Source of the DNA: a virus
IMG/VR virus record: IMGVR_UViG_3300020180_000451
Span: 1 to 32,853 of that record
Strand: one strand, 5' to 3'
DNA: 32,853 nt
The notes beneath the pieces are model-generated. The model was not told the DNA's origin, ran no database searches, and saw only the letters and a list, made by a program, of their open reading frames with translations. Below are positions 28,667 to 32,853 of the stretch, one piece after another. Every line of letters begins with the position of its first letter. Position 1 is the stretch's first letter. Both the position numbers and the translations under genes were made by a program.

Positions 28667-29674
28667 ATGGCAACAGGATTCAAACAGGCAACAGTAAGAG
28701 CGGCAGACGTACCGGCAACACAGACAGATTTTCCAGTGTATGTAGATTTGGCTCGTATGGGAATAACGCTACTCTCAGAAGCGTCAAGTGTTCGCGTGTA
28801 CTCTGATTTTGCTAAAACTGTAGAATTAGCACGTGAAATTGTATCTCTTTCTGAAATGCACGTAAAAGTATCCTCTCTAACAAACACATTTGTAATCTAT
28901 GTGGATTGGGACGATGTACGAGCTGACTATGCAGTAGGTGCTACTTTTGGGCGTAATGCAGTGTGGAGTACATATGAGTTTGTATCGCACTTAATTGGTA
29001 CAGATGATAGTGCAGGAAATCATAATTTAACCGCAAATGGTGGTGTAACTTTAGGAGGAGCAAGTGGTCAAATAGGTAGTGGTACAGATTTTGATGGAAC
29101 AAATGATTCTGCTACTCATACAACAACGACACTTGGTGCAAAATCAGCCTTTGCTATTCAGTTTTGGACGAACCCTGACAGTGTAAGTAGTAGAGCAGGT
29201 ATAGTTATGAATACCAACGGAGTTAATCAAGCAGGTGACTCGTTTGGTGTAGAAGTGGCTAACTCACTTAGTGGTGAATTGTCTTTTCGTACCGTATTAG
29301 GTGGTACTGGGTTTGTTCTTAATTCAGGGTCAGGTACTCTTACAACAGGTGCTTGGCAAAAAATAACGGCCACTCGAAGTAGTAATGTTGCAAGTATTTA
29401 CCGAAATGGTACGTCCGCTGCTACAACAAGTGCTTTTGGTACAGGTACTACAAACAATATTGCCATGTTTGGTATTGGCGCGTTTGGTATTGGGGCGTTT
29501 CTTTACTTCAATGGTCGGATAGACGAGGTACGTATTCCAAACTTCAATATCACTGCTAATTGGGAAACAACCGAATACAACAATCAAAACGCAGAGTCTA
29601 CTTTCTGGGGTACTTGGACAAATGCAGCTGCGGCAGCAGTCACAAGACCAGATAATAGAATGCACTTTATTTAA
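28667..29674 (+). CDS. DUF2341/LamG lectin-like structural protein
   Basis: A 335-residue protein two nt after the fibre gene. Residues about 15-95 resemble DUF2341 (TDFPVYVDLARMGITLL, then VYSDFAKTVELAREIV). Residues about 115-300 resemble a LamG/concanavalin-like jelly-roll: FDGTNDSATHTTTTLGAKS, AFAIQFWTNPDSVSSRAGIV, then WQKITATRSSNVASIYRNGT and RIDEVRIPN. Such domains bind carbohydrates or proteins, so this may be a receptor-binding tail component or adhesin. No signal peptide is seen. Confidence 0.7.
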   Translation: MATGFKQATVRAADVPATQTDFPVYVDLARMGITLLSEASSVRVYSDFAKTVELAREIVSLSEMHVKVSSLTNTFVIYVDWDDVRADYAVGATFGRNAVWSTYEFVSHLIGTDDSAGNHNLTANGGVTLGGASGQIGSGTDFDGTNDSATHTTTTLGAKSAFAIQFWTNPDSVSSRAGIVMNTNGVNQAGDSFGVEVANSLSGELSFRTVLGGTGFVLNSGSGTLTTGAWQKITATRSSNVASIYRNGTSAATTSAFGTGTTNNIAMFGIGAFGIGAFLYFNGRIDEVRIPNFNITANWETTEYNNQNAESTFWGTWTNAAAAAVTRPDNRMHFI

Positions 29675-29688
29675 TATATAATACAAAT

Positions 29689-29982
29689 ATGACAACAATA
29701 AAAATAGACGCAAATACAATCGAGTTTTCAAAAGTAATTCCACAAGAGATTATCCCAGAGAAAACAGAAAAAGTTACATACAACTTTGATTTTTTAGTAA
29801 AGCAAAAAGTAGCAGTGGAAAATGACCTAGCTAATCTAGTTGCACGACACGCTAAAGAAATAGAAGTAGCCGAAGCTAATATAACTGAAGTTATCGGTCT
29901 ATTAAATGAATGTGCCAGACTAGGAGTGAAGGGAGTGACAGCAGGTGTAGCAGAAGCCGCGCAAGCAACAATTATTAACTAA
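29689..29982 (+). CDS. Hypothetical structural-block protein, 97 aa
   Basis: A 97-residue protein, mainly helical (KQKVAVENDLANLVARHAKE; EANITEVIGLLNECARLGVK), with a strand-rich N-terminus. No domain recognised. It directly precedes the holin gene by 1 nt in the same operon. Confidence 0.5.
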   Translation: MTTIKIDANTIEFSKVIPQEIIPEKTEKVTYNFDFLVKQKVAVENDLANLVARHAKEIEVAEANITEVIGLLNECARLGVKGVTAGVAEAAQATIIN

Positions 29983-29983
29983 T

Positions 29984-30511
29984 ATGAAAATAGATATGCT
30001 AGAACAAGTCGCACTAACGCTAGAGAATAATGTAATTATAAAAGCTGTACTAGGTGTTGTTGTGGGCGTGTTCGCATATTTTCTCGATATAACCCTCCTT
30101 CCCGCTTTCATAGCTTTATTTATTCTTTCAATAATGGATTTGTTTGCAGCTTATCTCGCGAGAGGAGAGCATCCTACAGATCCGTTTTCTACTCCAATAA
30201 GAAAAACTACTCACAAAATAGCAGGGTACTTTGTATCAATCTCATCTGTGTACATTCTTGCTAAGTTTCTAACAGACGATGTAGGGTTAGATATAACAAT
30301 CTTAGACAATATGCTTATCGGGTTCTTTATAATCCACGAAGTTGTATCAATCATAGAGAACTTAAACAAGGCAGGTATACCAATACCCCTTCCTTTTATA
30401 GATAAACTACAAAAGGTTAAGGACTTACTAGGTAACACTGCGGCCACAGTCACAGTCAAGAGTAATGAAGTAAAAACAACAACAACAGAAACTAAAATAG
30501 ACATAAAATAA
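29984..30511 (+). CDS. Phage holin-like membrane protein
   Basis: A 175-residue protein. Residues about 18-58 contain two closely spaced membrane segments (IIKAVLGVVVGVFAYFLDI, then TLLPAFIALFILSIMDLFAA). Two further hydrophobic stretches lie at about 80-96 (IAGYFVSISSVYILAKFL) and 105-123 (NMLIGFFIIHEVVSIIENL). The pattern, with an LFILSIMDLFAAYLARG segment and a polar tail, is like the phage holin family 4 (toxin secretion/phage lysis holin). It would permeabilise the membrane for endolysin release. No endolysin gene is adjacent here; the peptidase is at the far left of the window. Confidence 0.7.
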   Translation: MKIDMLEQVALTLENNVIIKAVLGVVVGVFAYFLDITLLPAFIALFILSIMDLFAAYLARGEHPTDPFSTPIRKTTHKIAGYFVSISSVYILAKFLTDDVGLDITILDNMLIGFFIIHEVVSIIENLNKAGIPIPLPFIDKLQKVKDLLGNTAATVTVKSNEVKTTTTETKIDIK

Positions 30512-30513
30512 AT

Positions 30514-30732
30514 ATGAAAGAATCAACAAAAATAGCATTAGGGGTCGCAGTAGCAACAAGTATGGCGTTAGGTATAAATTCTATCAATACAAACACTGTA
30601 CCAGTAGCGCCACAGTCACAAATTATTGATCTTTCAACTCAAACAACACCTCCTTTTGAAAGTGTGATCATTCGGCTGCCTTCTGAGGAAGTAATTCCTC
30701 AAAAAAGTAGTATAATTAGAATAGAAAATTAA
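30514..30732 (+). CDS. Small exported or membrane protein, 72 aa
   Basis: Residues about 5-21 form a moderately hydrophobic segment after a Lys (IALGVAVATSMALGINS), a signal peptide or anchor. The rest is a polar, Pro-rich external tail (VPVAPQSQIIDLSTQTTPPF). It starts 2 nt after the holin stop and precedes another small membrane protein. The pair may be a lysis accessory or spanin-like set, but no spanin family is recognised. Confidence 0.5.
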   Translation: MKESTKIALGVAVATSMALGINSINTNTVPVAPQSQIIDLSTQTTPPFESVIIRLPSEEVIPQKSSIIRIEN

Positions 30733-30740
30733 AAAAATAT

Positions 30741-30926
30741 ATGCAATTCATTAAACAAAACGTAGTAGGTATCATATTAGGACTTTGTATAGCAATCACA
30801 GTGTTTCACGTGTGGTTTTTATACTCAATCAGTGCTCAAACGGGACAGAATACAGCGGCAATACAGCAAGTGGTTTCATTCTTAAATGAAGTCAATAAGA
30901 ATACTGCAGGGGTAACTCCACAATAA
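30741..30926 (+). CDS. Small single-pass membrane protein, 61 aa
   Basis: One strong membrane segment at about residues 8-30 (VVGIILGLCIAITVFHVWFL) with a basic N-terminal side, then a helical tail (NTAAIQQVVSFLNEVNKNT). The size and position after the holin suggest a lysis accessory, for example an inner-membrane spanin-like protein, but this is only contextual. Confidence 0.5.
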   Translation: MQFIKQNVVGIILGLCIAITVFHVWFLYSISAQTGQNTAAIQQVVSFLNEVNKNTAGVTPQ

Positions 30927-30930
30927 CTCC

Positions 30931-32130
30931 ATGAGAACAATAGCAGAGATACAAACAAAAATTACAAGTCGACTGCACGGATCAACACTAAACAAAGTGA
31001 GTGACTTTTATGGACTTTGTGAAGATGCAGCCGAATTGGTGTTGTCACGTATTGATCCTATTGAAACAAATCGTAAAGTATCACTTATTAACCCGGTGTA
31101 TGACAACGTGTATGATTATGCGCTACCTGCTGATCTAAAAGTGATCACAGATCTCACTCCTCAAGCAAATGCGGACAATATAGACAACAGCTCACTGAGT
31201 AGGACGTTCAGTAGGGAGTTTGTAAACAATAAAAAAGACAATCAATTTGCAGTGGTATGGCATGACGGTGTTCGTTTCTTACGTTATTCAAAGTTTCTTA
31301 AGGCCCCAGTGGTAATCGATCAGGCCGATTCACTTACAAGTAACGGGACATGGACTATTGGAGGTAATGCAAGTAATTTGGAACTCGATACATATAACTT
31401 TGTATCAGGGAGTGGATCATTGAAATGCAACGTATCAAGCCCTGGTGCGCTTTTAAACGTAGAAATACGCATAGGTAATGATTCTTCCAACTACTTTGCC
31501 AAGACTGTAACAGCAGGTCATTTTGAGGCATTCAAGGCAGGGTGGAATCTATTGCGTTTTGATTTAAATACAGCAACGCAAGTGGGTACAGTGAATATGG
31601 CAGCGGTTGATTATGTACGTGTTACGACAACGTACAATGTAAATCAGACGGCATTTTACGAAAAGACACTTACTCAAAGACTAGATCTATCAAAAAACTA
31701 CAAATCAGACGGCGCAATCTTCTTGTATCAGTTCTTTGACTCAATAAGTACGCTTAGTTTAGTGCGACTTGATAACATTGTAGCGGCTATAGGCTCATTA
31801 TTTGATGTTTCTTATAATTCAATCTACCTTTTTAGGTCTTCAGCAGGTGTGTGGAAGAGTAAACCTACGAGCGCTACGGACATAATAAACTTATCAGGTC
31901 TTTCATATAATATATTTGAGGCAGAAATATCACGAGCAATTACGCAGATAGTGCAGGGGCCAATGGGTGTATTTGATTACACTTACTGGAACAACATGCT
32001 CGAGGGTGCGGACGGGACGGGAGAAAATACCGGATTGTATGCAGAATACGCGACTAAAAACCCTAGCGAACGCATAGACGGGACGACTACGTACTACAGA
32101 ATGAGCGGTAATAGTTTTGATAACGACTAA
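30931..32130 (+). CDS. Tail-adaptor-like structural protein, 399 aa
   Basis: A 399-residue protein. Residues about 1-130 start with a helix (IAEIQTKITSRLHGSTLNKV) and a domain with YDNVYDYALPADLKVITDL, a pattern I associate with head-tail connector or tail-tube adaptor proteins of podovirus-like phages. A beta-rich central domain follows (ASNLELDTYNFVSGSGSLKC) with a FYEKTL strand. The C-terminus is charged. It lies between the lysis-type genes and another tail protein, so a neck or tail role is likely. The family is not securely identified. Confidence 0.55.
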   Translation: MRTIAEIQTKITSRLHGSTLNKVSDFYGLCEDAAELVLSRIDPIETNRKVSLINPVYDNVYDYALPADLKVITDLTPQANADNIDNSSLSRTFSREFVNNKKDNQFAVVWHDGVRFLRYSKFLKAPVVIDQADSLTSNGTWTIGGNASNLELDTYNFVSGSGSLKCNVSSPGALLNVEIRIGNDSSNYFAKTVTAGHFEAFKAGWNLLRFDLNTATQVGTVNMAAVDYVRVTTTYNVNQTAFYEKTLTQRLDLSKNYKSDGAIFLYQFFDSISTLSLVRLDNIVAAIGSLFDVSYNSIYLFRSSAGVWKSKPTSATDIINLSGLSYNIFEAEISRAITQIVQGPMGVFDYTYWNNMLEGADGTGENTGLYAEYATKNPSERIDGTTTYYRMSGNSFDND

Positions 32131-32135
32131 ATAGT

Positions 32136-32853
32136 ATGATGCGAAGATCTATACCAGTAAGAAGTCAATCAAGTGCAGCAAGCCGGGTAGGACGGCTCGC
32201 TACTGGCGGTATCGCAAGGTACGATCTTGTGGGGAAGCCTATAGGATACGTAAATAAACCAGAAATCACAAACTTAGATCAGCGTTTTTTAATAGTAGGA
32301 TCCAAGAACGTAATTATAAACGATGCGGACAAAGTCAGCACACGTTTAGGTTTTGTGCGGGATGGACAAGCTCGGGTAGTGACTCAAAAACATGAGGGGT
32401 CTTTTGACTGGTCAAGCAAATGGGGATTAAAAGTAGTAAAAGCATGTAAAGGAGCAGCCCCAAGTACAGGCCTATTAAAAGTTAGAACTAAGGATTTTAA
32501 TACTCAAGGCATTATCTATAGAAATATACTTTCTAATATCGCAACAACAACATACCAATTCGCTACATGGTGGAGTACAACTGAAAACCAAGACTTTCTA
32601 CTTTTTGTAGACGGTACATCTTCTTTACGAATGTGGTCAGGTGGTATGGGGCACGTTGCTGCGCAAGCAATAAGTGGTACAACACTTGTTCTCTTAGGAG
32701 GTGGTACATGGAAACAATCAGGGTTTTTATCTACACTTTCACCACGTGCAGTGACAATTGACGGTATTTCATACACGTATACAGGAGGTGAGACAACTGC
32801 AACATTGACAGGTGTGGCGACATTGCCGGTAATAACAGCGGGTACTTTTGTCA
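32136..32853 (+). CDS. Tail structural protein, N-terminal part (runs off the window)
   Basis: Open from the ATG at 32136 to the window end, 239 residues so far. The N-terminus is basic (MRRSIPVRSQSSAASRVGR). The NLDQRFLIVGSKNVIINDAD segment followed by STRLGFVRDG resembles the start of P22 gp10-type tail-hub or packaged-DNA-stabilisation proteins, which carry a repeated KNV...R-x-G pattern. Beta-rich segments follow (WSGGMGHVAAQAISGTTLVL). The resemblance is from memory and unverified. Confidence 0.55.
   Translation, partial: MMRRSIPVRSQSSAASRVGRLATGGIARYDLVGKPIGYVNKPEITNLDQRFLIVGSKNVIINDADKVSTRLGFVRDGQARVVTQKHEGSFDWSSKWGLKVVKACKGAAPSTGLLKVRTKDFNTQGIIYRNILSNIATTTYQFATWWSTTENQDFLLFVDGTSSLRMWSGGMGHVAAQAISGTTLVLLGGGTWKQSGFLSTLSPRAVTIDGISYTYTGGETTATLTGVATLPVITAGTFV

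Noticed and set aside
1-32853. Alternative genetic code with TGA recoded, as in some CPR bacteria
   Set aside because: Long genes read through without in-frame TGA, and TGA ends at least one coupled gene (206-208). The standard bacterial code suffices.

Overview
The window looks like part of a tailed double-stranded DNA phage (or prophage) genome of about 40% GC using the standard code: genes end in TAA, TGA or TAG, and no in-frame stop needs to be reassigned. There is no rRNA, tRNA, integrase or CRISPR array that I can see. Small-protein families, the capsid/portal types and frequent starts without Shine-Dalgarno sites remind me of phages binned with Candidatus Patescibacteria (CPR). That host guess is an inference of low to moderate confidence.

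Layout. Positions 1-1477 (+) end a late block: the tail of an unknown gene, two tiny genes, an M23 peptidase/peptidoglycan-binding endolysin and a small holin-like membrane protein. Positions 1541-14868 are almost all on the minus strand and form the early/middle region. Read from its promoter side they are: a membrane-anchored lytic transglycosylase, small genes, a RecT-like annealing protein, a RecB-type nuclease fused to an FtsK-type motor, a lambda-O-like replication initiator with iterons inside its gene, many small genes, and two DNA methyltransferases. One plus-strand island (12683-13060) encodes a DUF1064 nuclease-like protein. Positions 15028-32853 (+) are the packaging and virion block: small and large terminase, portal, a coiled-coil protein, probable scaffold, decoration-like protein, HK97-type major capsid protein, fibre and lectin-like proteins, holin and small membrane proteins, and tail-adaptor-like proteins. 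No tape-measure gene is visible, so the particle may be podovirus-like. The two blocks diverge from a promoter region at 14869-15027.

The strongest unusual features follow. (1) The larger methyltransferase gene carries a Hint-type intein whose HNH endonuclease is encoded in a different reading frame inside the intein. The same gene holds a second, out-of-frame HNH endonuclease in a non-intein insertion. In both places the methyltransferase frame stays open, so the DNA codes in two frames at once. (2) A RecB/Cas4-type PD-(D/E)XK nuclease is fused to an FtsK/SpoIIIE motor next to a RecT-like annealase: a compact resection, translocation and annealing module. (3) Six palindromic 18-bp iterons lie inside the replication-initiator gene and probably mark the origin. 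(4) Several genes have a -10 box exactly 6 nt before ATG, predicting leaderless mRNAs; one of these is an HNH gene nested within another gene. (5) Two families of terminator-bearing direct repeats flank the methyltransferase genes like cassette borders.
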